Assembly: GCA_023416335.1 (NCBI GenBank)
Contig: JAEZHY010000001.1
Coordinates: 1-15,713 of the forward strand
Direction of reading: 5' to 3'
Length of the DNA: 15,713 nucleotides
DNA from: Pseudomonadota bacterium
GTDB lineage: Bacteria > Desulfobacterota > Syntrophobacteria > Syntrophobacterales > Syntrophobacteraceae
Part shown: piece after piece, positions 1 to 7,583 of the stretch
Position numbering within the stretch: the first letter of the stretch is position 1
How the letters are laid out: each line of letters opens with the position of its first letter
Position numbers and translations under genes: made by a program
The notes under the pieces: model-generated
Databases searched by the model: none
Seen by the model: only the letters and a program-made list of their open reading frames with translations
What the model was told of the DNA's origin: nothing

Positions 1-174
1 GTGAAGCACCAGGCATTTGTGGGTACTGGATATTTTGACAGGATTGCGATTGCCATAAGCGGAGAAGGACTTTCAACGACCGCGCTGAAAGGATCTACCG
101 AAGAAGCCCAATTCGAAAATCTGTATAGTCTCAGCGATGAAATACCACGCCCGGCGGTCAGCACGGGACGTTGA
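1..174 (+). CDS. C-terminal fragment of an unrecognised protein
   Basis: The window opens inside an open frame (frame 1) that runs 57 codons to a TGA at 172-174. The start lies upstream of the window, although the first codon happens to be GTG. The composition looks coding: a mixed hydrophobic stretch ([14 protein letters not shown]) is followed by a polar, acidic tail ending PAVSTGR. There is no stop in this frame before 172. I do not recognise the family from this tail. It points the same way as the PhaC-like gene that starts 133 nt later. A short hairpin at 201-226 lies between them. It could also be a chance open frame, so confidence is moderate. Confidence 0.5.
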   Translation: MKHQAFVGTGYFDRIAIAISGEGLSTTALKGSTEEAQFENLYSLSDEIPRPAVSTGR

Positions 175-200
175 TCATTCCATTGCATAACGGCAGCCGG

Positions 201-226
201 GCGGAGACTCCTCAGAGGAGTGCCGC
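201..226 (+). other. Stem-loop between the partial gene and the PhaC-like gene
   Basis: A perfect 6-bp stem (ACTCCT at 207-212, AGGAGT at 216-221) has a 3-nt loop. It extends through a small internal loop by GCGG (201-204) paired with CCGC (223-226). No T-run follows on the plus strand (the next bases are TCCGGCCC), so it is not a standard intrinsic terminator. It may still end or protect the upstream transcript. Confidence 0.35.
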
Positions 227-307
227 TCCGGCCCAAACACAATCAACGCATTCCCTCCTTTCCGGATTAAGTCTCCAGCGTCCAAATAGCGAGGTCAAAG
301 ACAAATC

Positions 308-1975
308 ATGGAAAAAGATTCTGCAAAAACTTCCGACATCAGGGACGCTGCTCCCGAGAAGCGCATCGGATTCGGTCCGATCTTTCCCACTCCTTTCGGG
401 CCGGCAGATTTCAATTCTCAAATGGTCCAGGCTTATCTCAACATGGGATTGAGCAATTTGTACGAGTTCGTCGGGTTGATGCGCGACACGGCAAATCTCA
501 TGGACCCCTTTTGGAACGCTGCCATAAACATGGCTCAAAAGCAAAGGGACCCGGATAAACGCTCTCAACTGGAAGCCGCCGACGAACTGCTGGATTTCGT
601 GCTCCTCAATATGAAATTCGGTTCCAGGATTGCCACATCGGGCTTCGGTGCCATGACGAAGTATCACGGTCGCGAGATGGAAAGCACCTTGAATGCTCTT
701 TCCAGCGCACTTTTCCAAAACCGGCCCGACGATCTGCTCAAGATTTCCGACCGGCGCCTGAAAGCCGTGAATATGATCGTCAAGGTCTTCCCGCAGGCGA
801 TTCGGGACATCGTATCCGAATATGGGTTCCATTTTGATGCCGGGGGCTATGTCAGAGTTGCTGAGACGCCCCGCTTCGAACTCTACCAGATCCTGCCGCT
901 GGACCGGGAAGCGAAGGTAAATGAAGCCGGAAAGCCCACCCTGATCATACCTCCCTACGTGCTCGGGGCGAATATTCTGGCCCTTTTGCCCGGTGAGAAC
1001 CGAAGCTACGTCCACGCGTTCGCAAATCAGGGCATCCCGACCTATATCCGGATTGTGAAAGACATCGAAACAACGCCCGCCGTGCAGTTGATGACTGGAG
1101 AGGATGATGCTCGCGATACCGCATATTTCTGCGAGAAGCTACTGGCCAGGCACGGCAAGCCGGTCACCCTGAACGGTTATTGCCAGGGCGGGTTCTTGGC
1201 GATTGTCGGTATGCTCTCGGGAGAATTGGACGATCTGGCCGATGCGCTCATTACATGCGTCACTCCCGTAGACGGATCACGCTGCAAATCGTTGGCGCAG
1301 AACATTGAGAGTTTGCCTCCGAGGTTCAGGGACTTGGGCTATTCCCTCAAAACCCTTCCCAGCGGCAACAAGGTGGTAGACGGAAAAATGATGGGATGGA
1401 GCTTCAAACTGAGAAGCCTGGAACGGGATGCGCCCATTCTCGCTTTCTATCGCGACCTGTCGATGTTCGAGGGCGGCGAGGGAAGCAGCGCTCCCGGGAT
1501 CAGCAAATTGACTGCCGCCGTAAACCACTGGCTTACATATGACACCACAGACCTTCCGGTGGAGATTACCCGACTCAGTCAAAAATCCTTCTCATATCCC
1601 ATATCAAAGGACGGAACGCTTCCGTTCAGGCTTTTTGACCGCCCCTTGAATCTGGGACGCTTCAGGGAGAAAGGAATGAAGTGGCTCCTCTGTTTTGCGG
1701 AAAACGACGACCTCATCGACAGGGAAGCAGCCCTCGCAGCAACGGATTTCGTCAACGCCGAAATTGTCTCGTTTCCGAAAGGACATGCGTCAATCGCCAC
1801 ATCGTGGTCCTTCCCGGCTTCGGAGTGTTCTCTCGACATGGATTTCTTCGGGACCGCCTGCAGCCATGGACAATCGCGGGGACCGGTTCGCTTCCAGCTC
1901 GATCTGGACGATGCGGCAAACCTGAGGAAAGAGGAACTCACGGTCTACTGGAACGAAATGGAAGACAACGAATAA
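308..1975 (+). CDS. PhaC-like alpha/beta hydrolase (polyhydroxyalkanoate synthase family, divergent)
   Basis: This 555-aa protein resembles polyhydroxyalkanoate synthases, alpha/beta-hydrolase enzymes that polymerise hydroxyacyl-CoA using a catalytic cysteine. The lipase-box-like motif GYCQGG places the nucleophile at Cys292. An acidic loop ENDDLID gives a candidate aspartate at 467 or 468, and GHASIATSW gives His493. This order and spacing match the Cys-Asp-His triad of PhaC. The segment before the box (PTLIIPPYVLGANILALLP) parallels the conserved PhaC strand and loop, but the usual SWRNPD element is replaced by RIVKDIETTP. Substrate and true polymerase activity are therefore uncertain, and a hydrolase or acyltransferase role is possible. 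No signal peptide or membrane segment is seen. The ATG is preceded by a weak GAGG about 13 nt upstream. No phaE, phaR, phaA or phaB gene is adjacent. The lactate-oxidation-type genes lldGH follow on the same strand. Confidence 0.8.
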   Translation: MEKDSAKTSDIRDAAPEKRIGFGPIFPTPFGPADFNSQMVQAYLNMGLSNLYEFVGLMRDTANLMDPFWNAAINMAQKQRDPDKRSQLEAADELLDFVLLNMKFGSRIATSGFGAMTKYHGREMESTLNALSSALFQNRPDDLLKISDRRLKAVNMIVKVFPQAIRDIVSEYGFHFDAGGYVRVAETPRFELYQILPLDREAKVNEAGKPTLIIPPYVLGANILALLPGENRSYVHAFANQGIPTYIRIVKDIETTPAVQLMTGEDDARDTAYFCEKLLARHGKPVTLNGYCQGGFLAIVGMLSGELDDLADALITCVTPVDGSRCKSLAQNIESLPPRFRDLGYSLKTLPSGNKVVDGKMMGWSFKLRSLERDAPILAFYRDLSMFEGGEGSSAPGISKLTAAVNHWLTYDTTDLPVEITRLSQKSFSYPISKDGTLPFRLFDRPLNLGRFREKGMKWLLCFAENDDLIDREAALAATDFVNAEIVSFPKGHASIATSWSFPASECSLDMDFFGTACSHGQSRGPVRFQLDLDDAANLRKEELTVYWNEMEDNE

Positions 1976-1994
1976 ATGCGTTTCCGTCTCCAAC

Positions 1995-2011
1995 ATGCGC
2001 TTGCAGCGCAT
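1995..2011 (+). other. Stem-loop between the PhaC-like gene and lldG
   Basis: A perfect 6-bp stem (ATGCGC and GCGCAT) has the 5-nt loop TTGCA, and no T-run follows. The left arm contains an ATG in frame with lldG, so a start there would be buried in the hairpin. This supports the downstream start at 2034. The hairpin may mark a processing or attenuation point between two genes read in the same direction. Confidence 0.35.
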
Positions 2012-2033
2012 TCTCACGGCAGAGGTAAATACT

Positions 2034-2591
2034 ATGTGCAACGTAGACGTCGTGGAACGAATGAGACAAAGAGCTGAAGCAGCTCATACCATCGTTGCGG
2101 AGGTGCAAGGACTTGCAGAAGCTTTCCGCTATGCGATCGGCGTAACGACAACACAAGGGGGATTCAGTATAGCCGCAACCGGATTCTCCGAAGAGGATCT
2201 CGCCAAGTTTGAGTGGCAAAGCGCTCAGAGTGGACTGAGGTTTTACAGGAACAACCTGAGAGATTATTCCGGCAAAATCAGCACGGGTTTCACATGGGCG
2301 GACTGGGGCATCGCCGAAACAGGCACACTGGTGATGGACTCCACTTCCGAGGACCTGCGCCTCGCAACGATGTTCAGCGAAACCCATATTGCAGTCCTGC
2401 CTAAGTCCCGGATCAAACCCGATTCAATCGCCCTCGAGAAGGACTTGAGCACCAAATTGATAGCTGGGCCCAGGTATATCGCATTCATCAGCGGAGCAAG
2501 TCGCACCGGAGATATCGAGCGGGTGATCACCCTCGGGATTCACGGCCCCAAAGAGCTGCACATCCTTTTAATGGAGGAGGCCGGATCATGA
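2034..2591 (+). CDS. lldG: LUD-domain (LutC/YkgG-like) subunit of a lactate oxidation complex
   Basis: This 185-aa protein consists of one LUD domain (DUF162, LutC/YkgG family), the small partner of iron-sulfur subunits in lactate or related 2-hydroxyacid oxidation. Recognisable family segments are the central GFTWADWGIAETGTLV and the C-terminal SGASRTGDIERVITLGIHGPKELHILL. No metal-binding cysteine cluster or signal peptide is present, so it should be cytoplasmic. The ATG at 2034 is preferred because AGAGG lies 8 nt upstream, whereas the in-frame ATG at 1995 sits in a hairpin arm without a Shine-Dalgarno. The stop overlaps the start of the next gene by 4 nt (ATGA), so translation is probably coupled. 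Paired with the fused LutB+LutA-like protein downstream, it matches the lldG-lldH pair of sulfate reducers. The lactate substrate is inferred from that family knowledge. Confidence 0.85.
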   Translation: MCNVDVVERMRQRAEAAHTIVAEVQGLAEAFRYAIGVTTTQGGFSIAATGFSEEDLAKFEWQSAQSGLRFYRNNLRDYSGKISTGFTWADWGIAETGTLVMDSTSEDLRLATMFSETHIAVLPKSRIKPDSIALEKDLSTKLIAGPRYIAFISGASRTGDIERVITLGIHGPKELHILLMEEAGS

Positions 2592-4744
2592 TAAGAACGC
2601 CTCATGATTTGAAATCATATCGAAAAACCCTGAAACAGGCTCTTCAGAATCAATTTCTGAGCAAAACCCTGGACAACTTTGCAGCTTCATCCACCACATC
2701 CAGGACCGCCGTCTATGCTGAAATGGACTTCGAAACGTTGAGAAGCGATATTGCCCGATCCAAGGATGAATCCATCGGCAACCTGGATGAAATAATAGAG
2801 AAATTCACGGAGCGCGCCCGGGAAGCCGGAATCACCGTGCATTTCGCGCGCACGGCGATCGAGGCCAATTCCATAATCGCATCCATTGCCAAAGCCGGCC
2901 GGGTCAAAAAGATCGTGAAGAGCAAGTCCATGACGGCCGAGGAAACCTTCCTGAACGATCACCTGGAAAGAGAAGGTTTGGAAGTCACCGAGACCGACCT
3001 GGGCGAGTGGATCATCCAGCTGCGCCACGAGGGCCCATCTCATATGGTGATGCCCGCAATACACCTGTCGAGACGGGAAGTTGCCGAGACTTTCATGAAA
3101 GAGGTGGGCGGTGAGTTGGATCCGGACGATATAGAAGGGATGCTGCAATTTGCCAGGCGGGAACTGCGGCGAAAATTCCTCGAAGCGGACATGGGAATCA
3201 GCGGCGCCAATTTCATGATCGCCGAGACGGGGAGCATCGGCCTGGTTACGAATGAAGGAAACGGCAGGCTGGTGACCACCTTGCCGAGAATCCACGTGGC
3301 ACTTGCCGGTATCGAAAAAATCGTTCCCGATGTCAAAACGGCCCTGAAAATTCTGCAGGCCCTTCCTCGCAGTTCCATGGGCCAGCCTATCTCGACCTAT
3401 GTAACCTGGATTACCGGACCGATCGAATGCAGTGCGGCACCGGATTCGCGCAAGGAAATGCACATAGTGCTCCTGGACAACGGACGCCGTGCCCTCGCAA
3501 AGGATCCCCTGTTTTCGCAGGCTCTCCGGTGCATTCGCTGCGGAGCCTGCGCCAACGTCTGCCCGATATACAAGCTGGTTGGCGGGCACCATTACGGCCA
3601 TGTCTATATAGGAGCCATCGGACTCATCCTGACCTATTTCTATCATGGACGGGAAAACGCCAGGGCAATTGTCCAGAATTGCCTGAACTGCCTTGCCTGT
3701 AAGGCCGTGTGCCCCGCAGGAATCGACCTCCCGTATCTGCTCAAGCAGGTACATCGGACAATTCTGGAAGTGGAGAGTGACAAACCGACCGAGAACAAAC
3801 TGCTGAAAAAAGTCCTTCCAAATCGGCGCCTTTTTCATTCCTTTCTCAGGTTTGCCTCACTCGCGCAGAAACCCGTGAGCAGGAAACAATACCTTAGGCA
3901 TCTTCCGTTCCTATTTACCGGCGAACACGGCTTCCGAAGCCTTCCTGCCCTGGCTGGAACTCCGTTGAGAGATCGATGGGACAGGGAAAATCCGCGTCTG
4001 ACAAATCCCAGCGTGCGTGTGGCGGTATTTGGAGGCTGTTTGAACGACTTCATATACCCCGAACAGGTACTGTCAATGCTGTGGGTTGCAAAAGAGCACG
4101 GAGTGCAGTTCGAATACCCGATGGATCAGACCTGCTGCGGACTGCCGGCGCAGATGATCGGAGAGAAGGAAACTGCCGAGACTGTTGCTGTACAGAACAT
4201 CAAGGCCATAGATCCTGCCGATTATGACTACATTGTTACGCTTTGCGCCTCCTGCGCATCCCATCTCAAGGAAAACTATCCCAGGCTGCTGACCGATGAA
4301 CCCGGCCTGGGAGTAAAAATCAGCCAGTTCAGCGGCAAGATTATCGATTATTCCTCCTTCATGATGAATGTTCTGCAAGTCGCCCCGGAAGAATTCAGGA
4401 AAACATCCAGGAAGGTTGCCTATCACGCTCCCTGTCACCTTTGCCGCGGCCTTGGCGTCGTTGAAGAACCGCAGGAACTCATCCGGACCGGCGGCTTCGA
4501 TTATGTGGCTGCAAAGGACGAAGACGTCTGCTGCGGTTTCGGGGGTTCCTATTCGATCGTTTTCCCCGAAATATCCGCGGAACTGCTGCGGCGCAAACTG
4601 GATGCGGTCGAAGCCGTCGGGGCCGAGTACCTCGTGTCCGACTGCCCGGGATGCATCATGCAGTTGCGGGGCGGCATGGAGAAAAGAGGAAGCCGGATCA
4701 AGGTAAAGCACATGGCTGAGGTCATCGCGGAAGGGAAGAAGTAA
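2588..4744 (+). CDS. lldH: Fused LutB+LutA-like iron-sulfur subunit of a lactate oxidation complex
   Basis: This 718-aa protein is a fusion. An N-terminal LUD domain (about residues 60-300) resembles LutB. It is followed by a dicluster ferredoxin region with CIRCGACANVCP (Cys 315, 318, 321, 325) and CLNCLACKAVCP (Cys 365, 368, 371, 375). The C-terminal part is LutA/GlpC-like with two cysteine-rich CCG modules: GGC at 484 with CCG at 516-518, then CHLC with CCG at 648-650 and DCPGC near the end. These modules bind iron-sulfur clusters and pass electrons from 2-hydroxyacid oxidation, probably towards quinones or other carriers. The size and order match LldH of Desulfovibrio; in Bacillus the two halves are separate proteins. 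The start overlaps the lldG stop, with GGAGG just upstream. All cluster cysteines I looked for are present. No flavin-dependent lactate dehydrogenase (GlcD/LldD type) is in view, so the catalytic partner must lie elsewhere, or this pair acts as the dehydrogenase itself. Confidence 0.88.
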   Translation: MIRTPHDLKSYRKTLKQALQNQFLSKTLDNFAASSTTSRTAVYAEMDFETLRSDIARSKDESIGNLDEIIEKFTERAREAGITVHFARTAIEANSIIASIAKAGRVKKIVKSKSMTAEETFLNDHLEREGLEVTETDLGEWIIQLRHEGPSHMVMPAIHLSRREVAETFMKEVGGELDPDDIEGMLQFARRELRRKFLEADMGISGANFMIAETGSIGLVTNEGNGRLVTTLPRIHVALAGIEKIVPDVKTALKILQALPRSSMGQPISTYVTWITGPIECSAAPDSRKEMHIVLLDNGRRALAKDPLFSQALRCIRCGACANVCPIYKLVGGHHYGHVYIGAIGLILTYFYHGRENARAIVQNCLNCLACKAVCPAGIDLPYLLKQVHRTILEVESDKPTENKLLKKVLPNRRLFHSFLRFASLAQKPVSRKQYLRHLPFLFTGEHGFRSLPALAGTPLRDRWDRENPRLTNPSVRVAVFGGCLNDFIYPEQVLSMLWVAKEHGVQFEYPMDQTCCGLPAQMIGEKETAETVAVQNIKAIDPADYDYIVTLCASCASHLKENYPRLLTDEPGLGVKISQFSGKIIDYSSFMMNVLQVAPEEFRKTSRKVAYHAPCHLCRGLGVVEEPQELIRTGGFDYVAAKDEDVCCGFGGSYSIVFPEISAELLRRKLDAVEAVGAEYLVSDCPGCIMQLRGGMEKRGSRIKVKHMAEVIAEGKK

Positions 4745-4894
4745 TTCTTCGGCCGGAAAAAGACTCGTAACTCTGGTAGTAAGAGATTGCATTCTCGCTT
4801 CCGGAACGTAAGTCTCCCTGCTCGCACTTGAGATAAGCAAAGTCGAGGGAACAGTCCGTCCGGATTTTGCGGGATTGAAGGGAAGGGAAAGACT

Positions 4895-5695
4895 ATGGCA
4901 GAAGTCCTTGTCGCATACATGGGCGTCGGCGTCTTGGCGGGAATCCTTGCGGGACTCCTTGGAATCGGCGGAGGCCTGATCATCGTTCCCATACTGGTGT
5001 TTGGACTCGACTGGCAGGGAATTCCTCATGACCACCTGATGCATATCGCACTGGGCACGTCAATGGCCAGTATCGCGTTTACCTCGGTGTCCAGCTTTCT
5101 GGCCCATCACAGGAGAGGGGCGGTACACTGGGAAGTCGTTCGACGCATCACGCCGGGAATACTCATCGGGACATTCCTCGGTTCCTATATCGCCTCCCGA
5201 ATGTCGACGTCATTTCTGAAGGTATTCTTCGTAATTTTCATCTTCTATGTTGCGATACAGATGCTCACGAACCACAAGCCCAAGGCCTCGAGGCATCTAC
5301 CCGGTCAGGCGGGGATGTTCGGGGTCGGCAACACGATAGGCGCATTTTCGAGCCTGGTCGGAATCGGAGGAGGGACGCTTTCAGTTCCTTTCATGATGTG
5401 GTGCAACATCGAGGTGCACGAGGCCATCGGAACATCGGCGGCGATCGGCTTTCCTATAGCAATAGCCGGGACTCTCGGATATCTGATGCACGGCTGGAAT
5501 GTTTCGGCCTTGCCCGACTATTCGGTTGGATTCGTCTATCTGCCCGCCCTCTGCGGTATCGTGTTCGCAAGCGTATTGACCGCACCGCTCGGCGCCCGGC
5601 TTGCACACCATCTCCCAGTGCCCAGGCTCAAGCAGGTCTTTGCGGTGCTGCTGATAATCGTGGGGACTCGAATGCTGATGGGCCTGAGATTTTAG
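4895..5695 (+). CDS. TSUP (TauE/SafE, DUF81) family membrane permease
   Basis: This 266-aa, very hydrophobic protein has about eight predicted membrane helices. It carries the duplicated family signature: GLLGIGGGLIIVP at residues 20-32 and VGIGGGTLSVP at 155-165, each followed by a short amphipathic stretch (HIALGTS in the first copy, EAIGTSAAIG in the second). The length is typical for TSUP proteins, which move sulfite, sulfoacetate, taurine-related compounds or other small organic anions across the inner membrane. The substrate cannot be read from the sequence. It starts 150 nt after lldH on the same strand with AAGGGAAAG upstream of the ATG. A link to organic acid or sulfonate transport is plausible but inferred from position only. 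It ends 58 nt before a strong hairpin shared with the convergent oxidoreductase gene. Confidence 0.88.
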   Translation: MAEVLVAYMGVGVLAGILAGLLGIGGGLIIVPILVFGLDWQGIPHDHLMHIALGTSMASIAFTSVSSFLAHHRRGAVHWEVVRRITPGILIGTFLGSYIASRMSTSFLKVFFVIFIFYVAIQMLTNHKPKASRHLPGQAGMFGVGNTIGAFSSLVGIGGGTLSVPFMMWCNIEVHEAIGTSAAIGFPIAIAGTLGYLMHGWNVSALPDYSVGFVYLPALCGIVFASVLTAPLGARLAHHLPVPRLKQVFAVLLIIVGTRMLMGLRF

Positions 5696-5752
5696 GCGAT
5701 CAGGGGAAGGCGGCGTCAACACAATCAGCCGTTCGTTCCAGCGAGGGTGGAA

Positions 5753-5788
5753 TTTGCTGCCCCGGACATCGGCATCCGGGGCAGCAAA
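5753..5788. terminator. Perfect 14-bp hairpin between convergent genes
   Basis: The left arm (5753-5766, TTTGCTGCCCCGGA) and right arm (5775-5788, TCCGGGGCAGCAAA) are exact reverse complements around an 8-nt loop. It lies between the convergent TSUP (stop 5695) and quinone oxidoreductase (stop 5806) genes, so a bidirectional transcription stop is the natural reading. Neither side is followed by a T-run, which is atypical for an intrinsic terminator. It may act by protecting 3' ends or by pausing. Confidence 0.65.
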
Positions 5789-5805
5789 ACCAAAAAGACG
5801 AGACG

Positions 5806-6822
5806 TCATTCCGTGAAGGATTCCCACGTGAGGACGACTTTACCGAAGTGCTCTCCCTTTTTCAGGTACAGATGGGCGTCTTCGACATCGCGAATACCGA
5901 AAATGCGGTCGATTATGGGTTTTACCCGTCCGGACTGAAGCAGCGGGTTCACATCTTCGATGAACTTTCGGGTAATCTCGGCCTTCTCCTCAGCGGACTG
6001 GCTGCGCAGGACCGAGCCTATGATCCGGAGCCGCTTGGAAACAACGGGAGCCAGGTTTATCTCAGCCTTGCTTCCGCCCATGAGGCCGATGAGCACCAGC
6101 CGGCCCTTCGTTTTCAGAAGCTCCAGGTGCTTGCTGAGGTAAGAAGCCCCGATCCAGTCGAGCACTATATCGACCCCCTTGCCTTCAGTAAACTCTTTTG
6201 CCCGCGCGGCAAAATCCTCTTCTTTGTAGTTGATCCCCTCGGAAGCGCCCAGCTGAAGCGCTTTATCGATCTTATCCCGGCTTCCTGCGGTCACGATCAC
6301 TCTGGCCCCGATTGCGGAAGCGAGCTGCAGAGCAGCGGTTCCCACTCCGCTTCCGGCCCCATGGAGCAGCAGGACTTCCCCCGGCTGAATCCCGGCCAGA
6401 ACGAACACGTTGTAGTAAGCCGTAAAGAAGACCTCCGCGGCGGCGGCCGCTTCGGTGAAGCTGAGGTTCTCCGGAATCGGCACCAGGCTGTCGGCCCGCA
6501 CCGCCAAGTACCTGCCGTATCCGCCGCCGGCCGTTATACCGAAGACCCTGTCGCTTTCATTAACACCGACGACCCCGGACCCCACTTTGACGATTACACC
6601 GGCAAAATCGAGTCCCAATACCTGGGATGCCCCGGGCGGCGGCGGATAAAGTCCCCGACGCTGCAGCAGGTCGGCACGGTTCACCGAGCATGCCTCCACC
6701 TGGACAAGAACTTCTCCCTCTTTCAGGGATGGAACTTCAATCCGTTCAAGGCTGAGTTCGTTCCACTCGCCTTTCTTTGCCCCATCACGCACTACGACTG
6801 CCGGCATTAACTGGCCGTTCAT
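5806..6822 (-). CDS. Zinc-independent NAD(P)H:quinone oxidoreductase (PIG3/zeta-crystallin-like MDR)
   Basis: This 338-aa medium-chain dehydrogenase/reductase belongs to the quinone oxidoreductase branch and is closest in motif to the PIG3 (TP53I3) group. NRADLLQRRGLYPPPPG at about 48-64 is a hallmark. LDFAGVI and GGGYGRYL follow, then the nucleotide-binding Rossmann loop HGAGSGVG at 154-161. The structural and catalytic zinc cysteines of alcohol dehydrogenases are absent, consistent with NAD(P)H-dependent quinone or enone reduction in the cytoplasm. The ATG at 6822 has GGAGG 6 nt upstream and overlaps the radC stop as ATGA, so it is probably co-translated with radC. The physiological acceptor is unknown. 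The family assignment is secure, the exact substrate is not. Confidence 0.88.
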   Translation of the reverse strand: MNGQLMPAVVVRDGAKKGEWNELSLERIEVPSLKEGEVLVQVEACSVNRADLLQRRGLYPPPPGASQVLGLDFAGVIVKVGSGVVGVNESDRVFGITAGGGYGRYLAVRADSLVPIPENLSFTEAAAAAEVFFTAYYNVFVLAGIQPGEVLLLHGAGSGVGTAALQLASAIGARVIVTAGSRDKIDKALQLGASEGINYKEEDFAARAKEFTEGKGVDIVLDWIGASYLSKHLELLKTKGRLVLIGLMGGSKAEINLAPVVSKRLRIIGSVLRSQSAEEKAEITRKFIEDVNPLLQSGRVKPIIDRIFGIRDVEDAHLYLKKGEHFGKVVLTWESFTE

Positions 6823-7547
6823 TCCAGTCCTCCATGTTGAGCAAACGAATAGTGCTGGTTCGGACCAGCTATGATAATGTGGTCATGGACGACAATATCG
6901 AGATCGCCGAGAAGCTTCCGGAGTTTCTGGGTAAGTTGCCGATCGGCGCTCGAAGGCTGTGGGGCGCCTCCCGGATGGTTGTGGGCAAGAATCACCGCGG
7001 TCGCACGGTGCTTGAGGCCCGCTTCGACGACCTGCCGGGGAAAAACCGCCGTCCGGTTGACACTTCCTTTCTGAATCTGCTCTACGGCGATCAGGCGGTT
7101 TCGGCTGTCCAGGGCGAGCACACAGAAGATTTCCTCCCTCGCCGTGCCCAGCATGGCGGAAAGGAATCCGGCCGCGCTTTCAGTGGAATTGAAGGTCTCC
7201 TGACGTACCCAGCGGCTGGACTGGTAGGATTCAAAAAGACGCGGCACAAGGGCAATGAGTACCGCGGCATGCTCCCCGATACCGTCGATTCGCTGCAAAG
7301 CCTCGGCCGGGGCATCCAACACCGCGGCCAGATTGCCGAACTCGTTGAGGAGTTCCTTGGCGATGGGTTTGACATCTCTTCGCGGAATGGCATAGGTGAG
7401 CAGAAGCTCAAGGATCTCATGGTCGTGAAATCCCTTCAGCCCGCTGCGCAGAAACCTTTCGCGCAATCTGCGCCGGTGGCCTTCCGGACCCGTGTGTCCG
7501 TCATCGCCGGATGATTTCAAAGCAGAATGGCTGATATGGTTCCCCAA
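6819..7547 (-). CDS. radC: RadC family JAMM-domain protein
   Basis: The 242-aa protein has the normal length and layout of RadC (DUF2466). The N-terminal part carries GHRRRLRERF and a helix-hairpin-helix (LQRIDGIGEHAAVLIAL, about 84-100). The C-terminal MPN/JAB domain carries the metal site HNHPGGAPQPSSAD (His189, His191, Asp202) and a candidate glutamate at 139. Despite its name, a role in DNA repair is not firmly established for the family. The JAMM site suggests a metallo-hydrolase fold. The start is uncertain: no ATG lies in frame, and the TTG at 7547 (used here) lacks a clear Shine-Dalgarno. A second TTG 10 codons in is no better. The gene follows mlaC by 36 nt and overlaps the oxidoreductase start, so the three probably form one minus-strand transcript. 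Confidence 0.88.
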   Translation of the reverse strand: MGNHISHSALKSSGDDGHTGPEGHRRRLRERFLRSGLKGFHDHEILELLLTYAIPRRDVKPIAKELLNEFGNLAAVLDAPAEALQRIDGIGEHAAVLIALVPRLFESYQSSRWVRQETFNSTESAAGFLSAMLGTAREEIFCVLALDSRNRLIAVEQIQKGSVNRTAVFPRQVVEAGLKHRATAVILAHNHPGGAPQPSSADRQLTQKLRKLLGDLDIVVHDHIIIAGPNQHYSFAQHGGLE

Positions 7548-7583
7548 AACATTGTGGGTTAATCACAATCAACGGCTTTTGTC

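Noticed and set aside
212..1015. Minus-strand 267-aa open frame opposite the PhaC-like gene
   Set aside because: It is a shadow of the PhaC-like coding frame with no motif of its own and no supporting signals.
2687..3838. Minus-strand 383-aa open frame opposite lldH
   Set aside because: It is antisense to the LUD and ferredoxin regions of lldH, whose cysteine motifs are clear. No ribosome-binding site or domain was seen.
4073..5044. Minus-strand 323-aa open frame opposite the end of lldH and the start of the TSUP gene
   Set aside because: It covers conserved CCG modules on the other strand and the TSUP ribosome-binding region. No family features were seen.
5398..6810. Plus-strand 470-aa open frame over the TSUP end and the quinone oxidoreductase
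   Set aside because: It overlaps two well supported genes and crosses the 14-bp hairpin between them. The translation has no recognisable motif.
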